52,636 bases of DNA from an uncultured Prevotellaceae bacterium (GTDB lineage Bacteria > Bacteroidota > Bacteroidia > Bacteroidales > Bacteroidaceae), in assembly GCA_947166655.1 (NCBI GenBank), contig CAMVFC010000004.1, forward strand, positions 1-52,636, in the 5' to 3' direction. Positions 35,301 through 43,597 of this stretch are shown here, piece after piece. Within the stretch, counting starts at the first letter, position 1. Every line of letters begins with the position of its first letter. Made by a program: the position numbers and the translations under genes. The notes below the pieces were generated by a model. It was not told where the DNA came from, searched no databases, and worked only from the letters and a program-made list of their open reading frames with translations.

Positions 35301-36064
35301 AGCAGCTTTTAGACGAACGTGCTATCGAACAAAAGCGGCGCAGGAATGACATTGAGCAGGCCAACGACGAGCATCATCGGCGTCTGTTCGAGGCCAATCG
35401 CTTACACGTGCAGAATCAGATTATTGACAATTGTCTCTCTACAATCAAACATGAGACGATGTTTTTCCCTGGCCGTATCCGTCAGTTGGTGGCACAAGGT
35501 ATAGAAGGTGGGCAGATAGACATGCCGACACTCTCTGAGACGGTGGGCTACTACAAGGAACTCTTCACGCTGCTTAGTGCTCAGGCGCGAGACCAAGCGG
35601 CTTCTGTAGGCTTTCGTCGCAGCCGCTGTCGGGTGAATGAGGTGTTAAAAGCCTTGCCGCCTTCGTACAACGTTGCGCTGACCATCCATGATGAGACGGA
35701 TAATCAAGCCTTTTGGGCGGATGCCGACCTTGTTCAACTACTGTTGCAACAGCTTATCAGCTACGAACGTGAATGTTTGAAAGATGTTGAATCGAAAGAA
35801 TTGTCATTCTTCGCAGCGAATAGCGGAGACTTCATTCGTATGGGGATTGTTAACCCTTCGATAGCAATGACAGATGAAGAACTTCATCAACTCTTTATGT
35901 CGCATGTGGCTCCTGTGCCCTTGTTGATCGTCCGCCAGATCATACGTGAACACGACACTCTCATGGGGCACCCAGGGTGCCGCATCGAAGCATCGTCACA
36001 GGCTGATGGCCATGTTATTTGGTTTACACTGCCCGTAGCAAATGCCCTGTCAGAAACAAATTAA
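32321..36064 (+). CDS. Fused dual-module sensor histidine kinase (DUF5112/DUF5113-like)
   Basis: A 1247-residue membrane protein in two modules. Module 1: lipoprotein-like signal (LLTTLGC), a periplasmic TPR-like region (to about 485), TM at about 490-509, coiled coil, phosphoacceptor-like IHEVNRM with His590, then an ATPase domain with N box TLADNARKFT (about 687), SDTGRGL (about 723), GFGFGLMNCKS (about 756) and GSRFWFRLP (about 793). Module 2: an internal signal-like segment (VVSLCLLCFGFHATASQ, about 802-818), a short periplasmic region, TM at about 953-973, then STIKHETMFFPGRIRQLV (His1044) and a degenerate ATPase-like domain lacking DxGxG. DUF names are from memory. The response regulator follows 17 bases later. 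Confidence 0.83.
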   Translation: MKATLPFSLFLAAISLLTTLGCHRPKGSSFCNLDSLGTVASSWRYRNVDSMRIVAQRTLLLAKKCRDTDAEAEALNHLAEERFQQMDFDSAQYLANSVASVTKNQVELMAADIMHMRIAQRTSQSEYFFRHRNSALRRIERISEEISPLPGDMKSGTTYFTSHLQRRFYTLISDFHITASTYFYYVDQQERALEEIRMAEPYCRLPEDTAQWLNYCYMRGSGGLSDFAGEVQDEQTAAAVTRDEFDYLFKCYTLAKNRGYLFFEANALQSLASLYADSIRHAEVRKYKPHADDYLRAIFENEDTFACLSAHTDTHTDKNSPLSLAFVMAQRAFDLFQRYDDLYQMACALRTLGELSFGEGNPMKAIEYYAQALDCVNLHHQCYYAPFVRMTPADTIAKGTTRSDLLLPFDASAPEPSVERRWMQNDTVRTVPEWIAGIRQQLSVAYSALGMKRESDFNRNIYLDLLDVTREDAELASRAEELSDVTRNVRWHMILVMLLMVLLAVFGLVSRRVWRRRSERRLAALQQSMQSSIDTARRQQEALEEEKEMLQEQQTAIRLRIFNDKRQNVEKRAKLQLVDSIMPYLDRIIHEVNRMSRTGVVTASSIDYITKLTERIDLLNERLTGWIQMQQGQLSLQISTFSVLPLFDAIRRGHYAFDRQGLHLETPQQMNEQDFLVKADRALTLFMLNTLADNARKFTLKGGTVRLEATVGEGTDGPYVELAVSDTGRGLTPEETDLILNHKVYDPSAIGKADGKGFGFGLMNCKSIIEKYRKTSPFFRVCQLGIESRVGQGSRFWFRLPRVVSLCLLCFGFHATASQASSNIGTAKRAESRLATLADSVYYANLDGRYADALSYADTVLHLIDPQLTLRPLHSMSAEHSADIRIWRELTPDELSSLLGIRNEAAVAALALCNWPLYRYNNRIYTRLFKLSNQDSSLEDYCRQMERTQANERVAIAMMLLLLITALFLVYFLYVRPERAYRQAVAEAQERHYQQLLDERAIEQKRRRNDIEQANDEHHRRLFEANRLHVQNQIIDNCLSTIKHETMFFPGRIRQLVAQGIEGGQIDMPTLSETVGYYKELFTLLSAQARDQAASVGFRRSRCRVNEVLKALPPSYNVALTIHDETDNQAFWADADLVQLLLQQLISYERECLKDVESKELSFFAANSGDFIRMGIVNPSIAMTDEELHQLFMSHVAPVPLLIVRQIIREHDTLMGHPGCRIEASSQADGHVIWFTLPVANALSETN

Positions 36065-36080
36065 AATAAAGATATATATT

Positions 36081-36803
36081 ATGCAACCATTCAAAGTCAT
36101 CATCGTAGAAGACGTTCGTCTGGAGTTGAAGGGGACGGAAGAAATCTTCCGTACGGATATCCCCGAAGCTACCATTGTCGGAACAGCACAGAACGAGAGT
36201 GAATTGTGGCCACTGATGCGGCAAGAGCTACCCGACCTTCTCCTGTTGGACCTCGGTCTTGGCGGTTCGACAACGGTGGGCGTTGACATCTGCCGTCAGG
36301 TGCGTGCTAAATATCCGAAGATGCGCATCCTCATTTTTACAGGTGAGATACTGAACGAAAGGCTGTGGGTAGATGTCCTGCAGGCTGGTGCTGATGGCAT
36401 CATCCTGAAGACCGGTGAACTACTCACTCGGAACGATGTCCGTCTGGTCATGGATGGGCGTCGGCTGGTATTCAATCAGCCTATTCTGGAAAAGATAGTG
36501 GCTCGCTTCAAGAAGAGTGTGATCAACGAGACCAAGCGCACCGATGCCGCCATAGATTACGACATCGACGAGTATGACGAACGCTTCCTGCGGCATCTCG
36601 CTTTGGGATATACGAAGGAAATGATCGCCTCCCTTCGCGGTATGCCTTTTGGCGTAAAGAGCTTGGAGAAACGTCAGGCAGACCTTACGAGCCGTCTCTT
36701 CCCACCGACAGAGCGCAACGGTGTCAATGCCACACGCCTCGTCACCCGTGCGCTCCAACTTCATATCTTAGATATAGACCAATTACAGCCCGATGACGAG
36801 TAA
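36081..36803 (+). CDS. Response regulator (receiver plus DUF5932/LuxR-like output)
   Basis: A 240-residue two-component regulator. The receiver domain (1-120) has Asp11 (VIIVEDVRL), phospho-acceptor Asp57 (LLLLDLGLGG), Thr87 (LIFTGE) and Lys110 (GIILKTGE), so phosphorylation chemistry is intact. The C-terminal half contains 'FLRHLALGYTKEMIASLRGMPFGVKSLEKRQADLTSRLF', which resembles a LuxR/NarL-type helix-turn-helix and may correspond to the family called DUF5932. The first 13 codons of the longer frame were discarded because they precede the AT-rich spacer. It lies directly behind the sensor kinase (cognate pair) and overlaps the next gene by 11 bases. Confidence 0.88.
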   Translation: MQPFKVIIVEDVRLELKGTEEIFRTDIPEATIVGTAQNESELWPLMRQELPDLLLLDLGLGGSTTVGVDICRQVRAKYPKMRILIFTGEILNERLWVDVLQAGADGIILKTGELLTRNDVRLVMDGRRLVFNQPILEKIVARFKKSVINETKRTDAAIDYDIDEYDERFLRHLALGYTKEMIASLRGMPFGVKSLEKRQADLTSRLFPPTERNGVNATRLVTRALQLHILDIDQLQPDDE

Positions 36804-37383
36804 TCAGCAAACGCCCTTTCCTCGGTTAGCTTCAGCGACGATTATTTTCCTGTTACTGCTTCTGGCGCTTTGTGTCTTCGGATCATGGATGGCAGCAGCG
36901 ATGGGTCTGCGCGTAGACAGTATGCTTTCTGGAGAGGCACTGCGATGGTTCTTCCGTCAGTCGCTTCAGACTGTCGGTTCATGGCGAGGTGAAATACTGA
37001 TACTTCTTGCCATTGCTTTGGGGGCATTGAGAGAAAGCGGACTCACGTCTTCTCCCGGTCGCCATCCTCATGCTTGGCTCGCTTCGTTGCTCGTTCTCGG
37101 AATGAGCCTCGGGCTTTTGGCGATGGGCCTTTTCAGTGAAGATGCCCCCTTGCTCAGTGTCTCCGGGCGCATCCTGCCTTCGCCTTTCCTTCCCGGTTTT
37201 GCTTGGACACTTACTTCGGCCATTGTCCTCGCTTGCGCTGTCTATGGCTTCGTCTCCAGACGTTTCCGCTCATGGCAGGAAGGCGTCAGCTTATGTTATG
37301 TCGGCATACAGCACTACGCTCCTTGGCTGATTGTCTGGGGGCTGGCCGAAATTCTTTATAAAACTTTCCGCTATGTCCTCTGA
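36793..37383 (+). CDS. Multi-pass membrane protein of unknown function
   Basis: A 196-residue protein with about four or five hydrophobic segments (IIFLLLLLALCVFGSWMAA; GEILILLAIALGAL; WLASLLVLGMSLGLLAMGLF; LTSAIVLACAVYGFVS; APWLIVWGLAEILY). No family recognised. It overlaps the response-regulator gene by 11 bases and the helicase gene by 11 bases, so it is translated in a tight operon. It may be a membrane partner of the two-component system, but nothing shows this directly. Confidence 0.78.
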   Translation: MTSNQQTPFPRLASATIIFLLLLLALCVFGSWMAAAMGLRVDSMLSGEALRWFFRQSLQTVGSWRGEILILLAIALGALRESGLTSSPGRHPHAWLASLLVLGMSLGLLAMGLFSEDAPLLSVSGRILPSPFLPGFAWTLTSAIVLACAVYGFVSRRFRSWQEGVSLCYVGIQHYAPWLIVWGLAEILYKTFRYVL

Positions 37384-39802
37384 TATCTCCTCTGGTTTTT
37401 CCTTGGATGACCTCAACCCTGCACAGCGTGAAGCCGTGGTTTATACCCAAGGACCTTCACTGGTGATAGCCGGTGCCGGTTCTGGCAAGACACGTGTGCT
37501 CACCTATAAGATAGCCTATTTGCTGGAACAGGGCATGGCGCCCTGGAATATCTTGGCGCTGACCTTCACCAATAAGGCTGCCGACGAGATGAAAGCCCGC
37601 ATTGCTACACAAGTGGGGGAGGAGAGGGCACGCCGACTCTGGATGGGCACTTTCCATAGTATCTTCGCACGCATCCTTCGGGCTGAGCACGAACACATCG
37701 CCTTCAGTTCCAACTTTACCATTTACGACGCCGCTGACAGCAAAAGCCTTGTACGGACCATTATTCGAGAGATGCAGCTGGATGACAAGGTCTATAAGCC
37801 AGGCACGGTGTTGGCACATATCTCAGCAGCGAAGAACGGGCTCGTCACGCCCGATGCCTATCTGCGTGACCCGCAGATGACGCGTTCTGATGCTGCAGCG
37901 AACATACCGGCCACTGGACAGATATATGCCCGTTACATGCAGCGTTGCAGACAGAGCGATGCGATGGACTTTGACGACATCCTGCTGTATACCTATTTCT
38001 TGTTTGCTCAGCATCCCGACGTCCGGCAACGCTACGAGGAACATTTTGACTTTGTTCTCGTGGATGAGTACCAAGATACAAACTATGCCCAACACGCCAT
38101 CGTATGGCAACTCACGCAGACGAAGCGTCATGTCTGCGTCGTAGGCGACGATGCTCAGAGCATTTATTCTTTCCGCGGTGCAAACATCGACAATATCCTG
38201 ACCTTCCAACGTCTGTATGAAGGTGCCCAACTCTTCAAGTTGGAACAGAATTATCGCTCCACGCAGATCATCGTCAATGCGGCCAACAGTCTCATCCGCC
38301 ATAACAAAGGGCAGATTCCAAAAAACGTCTTTTCACGTAAAGACGAGGGACAACCCATTCACGTCTACGGCTTCTTCAGCGATATCGAAGAAGCTGCCGG
38401 CGTGGCTAAGAAGGTGCAGAACATGCATCAGTGGGACCATATTCCTTGGAACGATATCGCCATTCTCTATCGTACCAATGCACAGAGCCGCACCTTCGAG
38501 GAGGCCTTTCGCAAGCAGGAGATACCATACCGAATTTTCGGTGGCTTATCGTTTTATCAACGGAAGGAAATCAAAGACATGATTGCCTATTTCCGCTTGG
38601 CCGTCAACCCGAACGATGAAGAGGCTTTGAAGCGTGTCATTAACTATCCTGCCCGTGGCATCGGGCAGACCACTGTTCAGCGTGTCATCGATGCGGCTCA
38701 GCAGCAAAATGTAAGCCTCTGGGCCATTCTCACTTCGCCCGCGCTTGCCACCATCGGCATCAACAGGGGAACTCAGGCGAAGTTAGAGGCATTTACGGCT
38801 CTTATCCAAAGCTTTATGGAGCAAGTGCAGACACTCGATGCAGCCACGCTTGGCCGTCAGATAGCACGAGCTTCAGGAATCGAAGCCGACATCATGCGTG
38901 GACGTGAGCCTGAAGACTTAGCCCGTCAGGAGAACCTGCAGGAACTCATGGATGGTATGCAGCAGTTCGTAGACGACAGGGAAGAAGAAGAGGGGAGTGG
39001 CCGCACCCGCATGACCCACTATCTGCAAGAAGTTTCCCTCATCAGTGACCTTGACGAGAGTGACGATGACAGCACAGAGAAAGTATCCTTGATGACTATT
39101 CATTCTGCAAAAGGGCTGGAATTCAGAGTTGTATTTATCGTTGGAATGGAAGAGAACCTCTTTCCCAACCAAATGGCTTCCTCGTCGCCGCGCGAACTTG
39201 AAGAAGAACGGCGATTGTTCTACGTTGCGCTAACACGCGCCAAAGAGCAGTGCTACCTGAGCTATGCGCAGAATCGTTATCGGTATGGTAAGAGCGAATT
39301 CTCTTCGCCCAGCTCCTTCCTTCGTGATATTGATTCTCAATACCTTGAACAGCACATAAGTAAATCGTCTTCGTCGAATCGCTTACGCCAGACTTCTCTT
39401 TTCGGAAGAGATTCCAGCCTCGGCACAGGTGGTTTTGGGGCACGTCCGTTTGGCGAAGGTCAGAACAGAGACAATAGCTTCACCGACAGAATACGCGACT
39501 ACAATCGTCCGTCGAATTCCTTCGCGCAATCTCCTGTCAGACAGCAATCCGCAGGCTATCAGTCAGCAACAGCCGATTCTCTGAAGCCCATTCAGCCTGC
39601 TGCAAGTTCATCCAACGTTTCAGAGACTCAGACCGCAGTCGGAACACTTGTCGTGGGCTCGCACATAGAGCATACACGCTTCGGGCGTGGCGAAGTCATT
39701 GCTTTGGCGGGTACTGGAATAGATGCAAAGGCAACAGTGCGCTTCGAGAATGTAGGGACAAAACAGCTTTTATTGCGCTTTGCCAAGTTCACGATCATAT
39801 GA
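37373..39802 (+). CDS. UvrD/PcrA-type DNA helicase
   Basis: An 809-residue superfamily 1A 3'-5' helicase for repair and replication. Motifs in order: LNPAQREAV (Q motif), VIAGAGSGKTRVL (Walker A, residues 33-40), LALTFTNKAADEMK (Ia), VLVDEYQDTNYAQ (II), VGDDAQSIYSFRGA (III), LEQNYRSTQIIV (IV), VSLMTIHSAKGLEFRVVFIVGMEE (V) and EERRLFYVALTRAKE (VI). A long Ser/Asn/Gln-rich linker then leads to a C-terminal Tudor-like RNA-polymerase-contact domain ('GSHIEHTRFGRGEVIALAG' to the end), as in PcrA. The start at 37373 overlaps the membrane protein gene by 11 bases; position in a two-component operon is unusual. Confidence 0.95.
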   Translation: MSSDISSGFSLDDLNPAQREAVVYTQGPSLVIAGAGSGKTRVLTYKIAYLLEQGMAPWNILALTFTNKAADEMKARIATQVGEERARRLWMGTFHSIFARILRAEHEHIAFSSNFTIYDAADSKSLVRTIIREMQLDDKVYKPGTVLAHISAAKNGLVTPDAYLRDPQMTRSDAAANIPATGQIYARYMQRCRQSDAMDFDDILLYTYFLFAQHPDVRQRYEEHFDFVLVDEYQDTNYAQHAIVWQLTQTKRHVCVVGDDAQSIYSFRGANIDNILTFQRLYEGAQLFKLEQNYRSTQIIVNAANSLIRHNKGQIPKNVFSRKDEGQPIHVYGFFSDIEEAAGVAKKVQNMHQWDHIPWNDIAILYRTNAQSRTFEEAFRKQEIPYRIFGGLSFYQRKEIKDMIAYFRLAVNPNDEEALKRVINYPARGIGQTTVQRVIDAAQQQNVSLWAILTSPALATIGINRGTQAKLEAFTALIQSFMEQVQTLDAATLGRQIARASGIEADIMRGREPEDLARQENLQELMDGMQQFVDDREEEEGSGRTRMTHYLQEVSLISDLDESDDDSTEKVSLMTIHSAKGLEFRVVFIVGMEENLFPNQMASSSPRELEEERRLFYVALTRAKEQCYLSYAQNRYRYGKSEFSSPSSFLRDIDSQYLEQHISKSSSSNRLRQTSLFGRDSSLGTGGFGARPFGEGQNRDNSFTDRIRDYNRPSNSFAQSPVRQQSAGYQSATADSLKPIQPAASSSNVSETQTAVGTLVVGSHIEHTRFGRGEVIALAGTGIDAKATVRFENVGTKQLLLRFAKFTII

Positions 39803-40121
39803 TTTCTCCGATGCCATTTTCGCTAATCTTGTTTTTCGTTGACGATAATTTGCATTACTGTCAGCGGTGAGGAAAAAAGGCATGTATTGAGTGGACGTCA
39901 ACCCATTGGGCAGCTGCCTCATAGCGGAAAGCATTTTCCCTCAAAGCTGTATTCTCCCTGGAGCGTCTTCAGGCGAGAAGCGATGTTTGCGCAGAGTGAA
40001 GGAGAACTTTTGATTGTCCTATGCAAGAATCAGCGTCTTGGCTTACTTGCATTTCTTTTGTGCGTCTAATAGGTGTTATGTTTAATAAGATGCACGAAAG
40101 TATAGATAAATACATGAATTG
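39803..40121. other. Intergenic stretch without a supported gene
   Basis: Together with the promoter and leader at 40122-40286 this makes a 484-base gap. A 76-codon frame exists at 39839-40069 but has no ribosome-binding site, signal or family resemblance. No clear terminator for the helicase gene is seen. Confidence 0.5.
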
Positions 40122-40153
40122 TTTGCAGGCATCATGGAAAAAGCCTACCTTTG
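40122..40153 (+). promoter_or_regulatory. Promoter of the secreted HExxH protein gene
   Basis: TTTG (40122-40125), exactly 20 bases, TACCTTTG (40146-40153). It gives a leader of about 125 bases that contains the direct repeat TAACTGACAAACATTT twice (40240-40255 and 40264-40279). It shows that the upstream ATG at 40119 is not used. Confidence 0.75.
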
Positions 40154-40286
40154 TCGCAGTATAATACATAAAGATGCTGCTTTTGCGGCAATACAATGCT
40201 ATCTGATAATCATAACGAAACTCAGCAAAACTCTTATTGTAACTGACAAACATTTCTTATTGCTAACTGACAAACATTTAATAGAT

Positions 40287-42959
40287 ATGAGGAATTCATT
40301 TACCCTTATCGCTGTATGTGCTCTTTCGCTTAGCTGCTCGCTCAATGCGATGGCTGACGAGGAAATCATCAATGCGACAGAACTTACATCCCGCTTTGTG
40401 AAAAACCCCAGTTTTGAAGAAGGAACTTCCGACTGGACGTCTGCCAATCTAAGCGCACAGACCAACACGAGTTTCAAGCTGAAGCAGGGAAATACTTATT
40501 TGGAGAAATGGACAGGTGCAGGCAACTCTGTTGGCTCGGCTTCTGTCATGCAGACCATCTCGGGACTTCCTGCAGGACATTATCGCCTTGTCGTCGCGGC
40601 GCAGAACATTCAGCAAAACTCTGCTGCTTCGCAGACAGGTGCCGTGATACTTGCCGGCACGTCATCCACAGCCGTGACGGCAACGGCCGACTATGCCGTC
40701 GAATTTGCCTATGGCACCGGTAATGTTCAGATAGGTTTCCGTGCCACCAATGCCACGGGCAACTGGTTGGCTGTTGACAACTTCCGCCTGTATTTCCTTC
40801 GTGCTGATGCCGAGTTGTTGCAGCAGGCCGCAACCGCTGCTGAATCAACGCTTAAGGGCGCCATGCAACCCCAATTCCTGACGGCTCTGAAGCAGGCCAT
40901 AGACCAAGCTAAGGCGCTGGATGACAATGCTGAAGACGAAGCCCTTAAAGACGCCAGCTTCGCGTTGTGCGATGCGCTGGCTGCGGCAAAACAGAACGTT
41001 TTGACCTTCTCCAATCTGAAGAAACTCTTCACTTCGTCACGTACCATGCTGAACCGTAAGATGGCAGGCACATATCGTGATGCTCTCCAGGCTGCCTATG
41101 ATGCAGCTGCACCTATCGTCAATGACGGTTCTGACGATGATATCAACGTCGTTCTCAACGCCTTGCAGAAGGCTTACGATGACGCCAGCCAGAGTTATAC
41201 GGCATATACCGCACTGAACAAGGCAATCAATGTAGCTTCCCGCCTTGACACTGAAGGCATGGAAGGTGCAGACCAATTCCTGGAAGCCTTGAAGAAGGCT
41301 CAGGAAGTGTTAGACAGTAACGAGTCGACGCCCGAACAAATGGATGCCGCAACCGCCGCCCTGGAGGACGCTACCCTACTCTTCCACGTCCAGAATCCTA
41401 CGGGAAATGCGCTGAACGTCAAGACACTGAGCGCCGTACAAGGTGCCACCGAGATCTTCGGGCGTATGCTGGTCAGCGGTGGAACAGCCCGTGAAAAAGG
41501 CTTCTGCTACAGCACAGAAGAGTCCGAACCCACGATCTTCGACGAACGTACGTCATTCTTCTACAGCAACAATGGCGACATCTATGCCCTTCAGGGTCTG
41601 AAGCCGGCAACGTTTTATTACATCCGCGCCTATGCCATCTCCAGCGGTTATCAGGTTTCTTATGGCGATGTGATCAAGCTTCCCACCCGTCCTCTCGGGA
41701 ATGCCACCTTCAGCTACGACAACGCCGGCGACGCTGCCACCAACAACCGCATCGAAAGCGCCTGTGAAGAAGCTGTGTGGATGTGGAACAATATCACGGG
41801 AATCCGCAACTTCCACCTCAGTGCCCACTATGTGCCGGGGGCCGGTGCTAACGGTGGCACTGCCGATTGCAGCTACGGAGGCTACATGCGTGTCAGCCAG
41901 AACGTTCCGTACCAGCGAACAGGCACTATCCTGCACGAAGGAGCACACGGACAAGGCATGGTTCCTTACACTGACTGGACCAACCCTATCTATCGTACGA
42001 ACGGAGATCGTGGCGACTGGCTCGGGCCGCGTGTCGACCGCATCATTCAGTTCCTTGACAACAATAAATCTGCCAAGTTGCATGGCGATCACCAGCACAT
42101 GTGGCCGTATGGCATCAACGGCGCCGGCGAGGACAACGGTACGCCTATCCTGTATCGCGCCAATGCCCTGCTGGTCGGTGCCCTGGCGGAAGACGGAATC
42201 AAAACGCCCAATCAGGACTTCATGAAACCGGCTTACTCCTTCGCACAGGAAGATGAAGTGAAATATTACATCAAGAGCGAAGACACCCGGCGCGGACTGG
42301 CCACTTCCTATCTGCGCCAACAGGGTCCTGCCGCCTTACGTTTCGAAGAGATGCCGGCTGCCGATGCCCTGTCGAACGACTCCTGTGCCTGGTATATCAC
42401 CTTCGACCCTGTAACCTGCTATTACACACTGCAGAATGTAGCCACGGGAAGATACCTCAGTGCGACCACCGGAACTGCGAACGTTGCTTCGACATTGAGC
42501 AACGCAAAGTTCCAACTCCTCGGCGCTCGCACCCAGACGAAGTTTGAAGATTTCACCTTCTCCGGAACGTCTTTTTGGATGACTACTGCCTCCAACCACA
42601 GCGCACTGAATGCCACGACGACAGGTGCTGCCACCACTTCGTTCAACCATGCCGATGACGCTACTACTCAGCGCTGGCTGTTCCTGACCAGAGACGAGGT
42701 GATTCGCTTTGCAGAAGCGCGCGGCGAGGAGCTGGGCATCAGTGCTCCCTCGGCACAGCTCGGAGAGGGTAACGTCAGTGTCGCTGGCGGTCAAGGCTTC
42801 ATCGCTGTTACGGCTCATGGGCGCGGACAGCAGGTGAGGGTCTATACGGCTGACGGCCGCAGCGTCTCCCGCCTCTATGTTCAGCGCGATGCCACGGCAC
42901 GCCTGACCATGCCGCGAGGGCTCTACCTCGTCGGCGGGCAGAAAGTCATAGTACGATAG
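40287..42959 (+). CDS. Secreted multidomain putative zinc metalloprotease (HExxH)
   Basis: An 890-residue exported protein. Signal peptide MRNSFTLIAVCALSLSCSLNAMAD; a jelly-roll-like domain (NPSFEEGTSDW to LAVDNFRLYFL, about residues 38-175); helical FIVAR-like repeats (about 175-370); an Fn3-like domain ending 'ATFYYIRAYAISSGYQVSYGDVIKLPTRP'; a catalytic-type domain with TILHEGAHGQG (HExxH at residues 550-554, zinc site with Glu551) and further His at HGDHQHMW; a ricin/lectin-like stretch (YYTLQNVATGRYLSATTG); and a T9SS-like C-terminal tail (VRVYTADGRSV, then RGLYLVGGQK). Protease activity is inferred from the motif; the family was not recognised. The frame from 40119 includes the promoter, so 40287 is the start. 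Confidence 0.78.
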   Translation: MRNSFTLIAVCALSLSCSLNAMADEEIINATELTSRFVKNPSFEEGTSDWTSANLSAQTNTSFKLKQGNTYLEKWTGAGNSVGSASVMQTISGLPAGHYRLVVAAQNIQQNSAASQTGAVILAGTSSTAVTATADYAVEFAYGTGNVQIGFRATNATGNWLAVDNFRLYFLRADAELLQQAATAAESTLKGAMQPQFLTALKQAIDQAKALDDNAEDEALKDASFALCDALAAAKQNVLTFSNLKKLFTSSRTMLNRKMAGTYRDALQAAYDAAAPIVNDGSDDDINVVLNALQKAYDDASQSYTAYTALNKAINVASRLDTEGMEGADQFLEALKKAQEVLDSNESTPEQMDAATAALEDATLLFHVQNPTGNALNVKTLSAVQGATEIFGRMLVSGGTAREKGFCYSTEESEPTIFDERTSFFYSNNGDIYALQGLKPATFYYIRAYAISSGYQVSYGDVIKLPTRPLGNATFSYDNAGDAATNNRIESACEEAVWMWNNITGIRNFHLSAHYVPGAGANGGTADCSYGGYMRVSQNVPYQRTGTILHEGAHGQGMVPYTDWTNPIYRTNGDRGDWLGPRVDRIIQFLDNNKSAKLHGDHQHMWPYGINGAGEDNGTPILYRANALLVGALAEDGIKTPNQDFMKPAYSFAQEDEVKYYIKSEDTRRGLATSYLRQQGPAALRFEEMPAADALSNDSCAWYITFDPVTCYYTLQNVATGRYLSATTGTANVASTLSNAKFQLLGARTQTKFEDFTFSGTSFWMTTASNHSALNATTTGAATTSFNHADDATTQRWLFLTRDEVIRFAEARGEELGISAPSAQLGEGNVSVAGGQGFIAVTAHGRGQQVRVYTADGRSVSRLYVQRDATARLTMPRGLYLVGGQKVIVR

Positions 42960-42985
42960 ACATTCGTTTAATACAATAACTCATC

Positions 42986-43597
42986 ATGTATATCATCGGT
43001 ATTGCTGGCGGAACAGGGTCTGGAAAGACCACCGTCGTACGTAAAATCGTGGAGACACTGCCCAAGACGAAGGTGGCCGTCATTCCGCAAGACTCTTATT
43101 ACAATGACAACAGTGCGCTCACTATGGAGGAACGTCGTAAGATAAATTACGACCATCCGAATGCGTTCGATTGGAAGCTGCTGATCCATCAGATCAACGA
43201 GCTGCGGGCAGGACGCTCCATTGAGCAGCCCACCTATTCGTACATCGAGAGCAACCGCCAGGCCGAGACCATTCACATCGAGCCCTGCGATGTCATCATC
43301 ATAGAAGGCATTATGGCCCTTGTCCGCAAAGAGTTGCGCGACTTGATGGACTTAAAGATCTTCGTGGATGCCGACCCCGACGACCGTCTTATCCGCGTCA
43401 TCAGCCGCGATATGGCCGAACGTGGGCGCACGGCTCAGATGGTGATAGACCGCTACACGGATGTCCTGAAGCCCTCGCACCTTGAGTTCATCGAGCCGAC
43501 GAAGCGCTATGCCGACATCATCATCCCCATGGGTGGTGACAACCATAAGGCCATCGACCTCATGCAGACGTTTATCATCCATCGCCTGAAACCGTGA
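42986..43597 (+). CDS. udk: Uridine kinase
   Basis: A 203-residue P-loop kinase phosphorylating uridine and cytidine in pyrimidine salvage. It starts MYIIGIAGGTGSGKTTVVRK (P-loop GGTGSGKTT, residues 8-16), followed by VAVIPQDSYYNDN, INYDHPNAFDW, QPTYSYIESNR, VIIIEGIMAL and FVDADPDDRLIRVISRDMAERGR, all characteristic of Udk. Length is usual. It is 26 bases after the protease gene, and its TGA overlaps the GTG start of the next gene. Confidence 0.96.
   Translation: MYIIGIAGGTGSGKTTVVRKIVETLPKTKVAVIPQDSYYNDNSALTMEERRKINYDHPNAFDWKLLIHQINELRAGRSIEQPTYSYIESNRQAETIHIEPCDVIIIEGIMALVRKELRDLMDLKIFVDADPDDRLIRVISRDMAERGRTAQMVIDRYTDVLKPSHLEFIEPTKRYADIIIPMGGDNHKAIDLMQTFIIHRLKP

Noticed and set aside
39839..40069. 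Possible 76-residue gene downstream of the helicase
   Set aside because: No signal, domain or promoter, and the composition differs from neighbours; probably chance.
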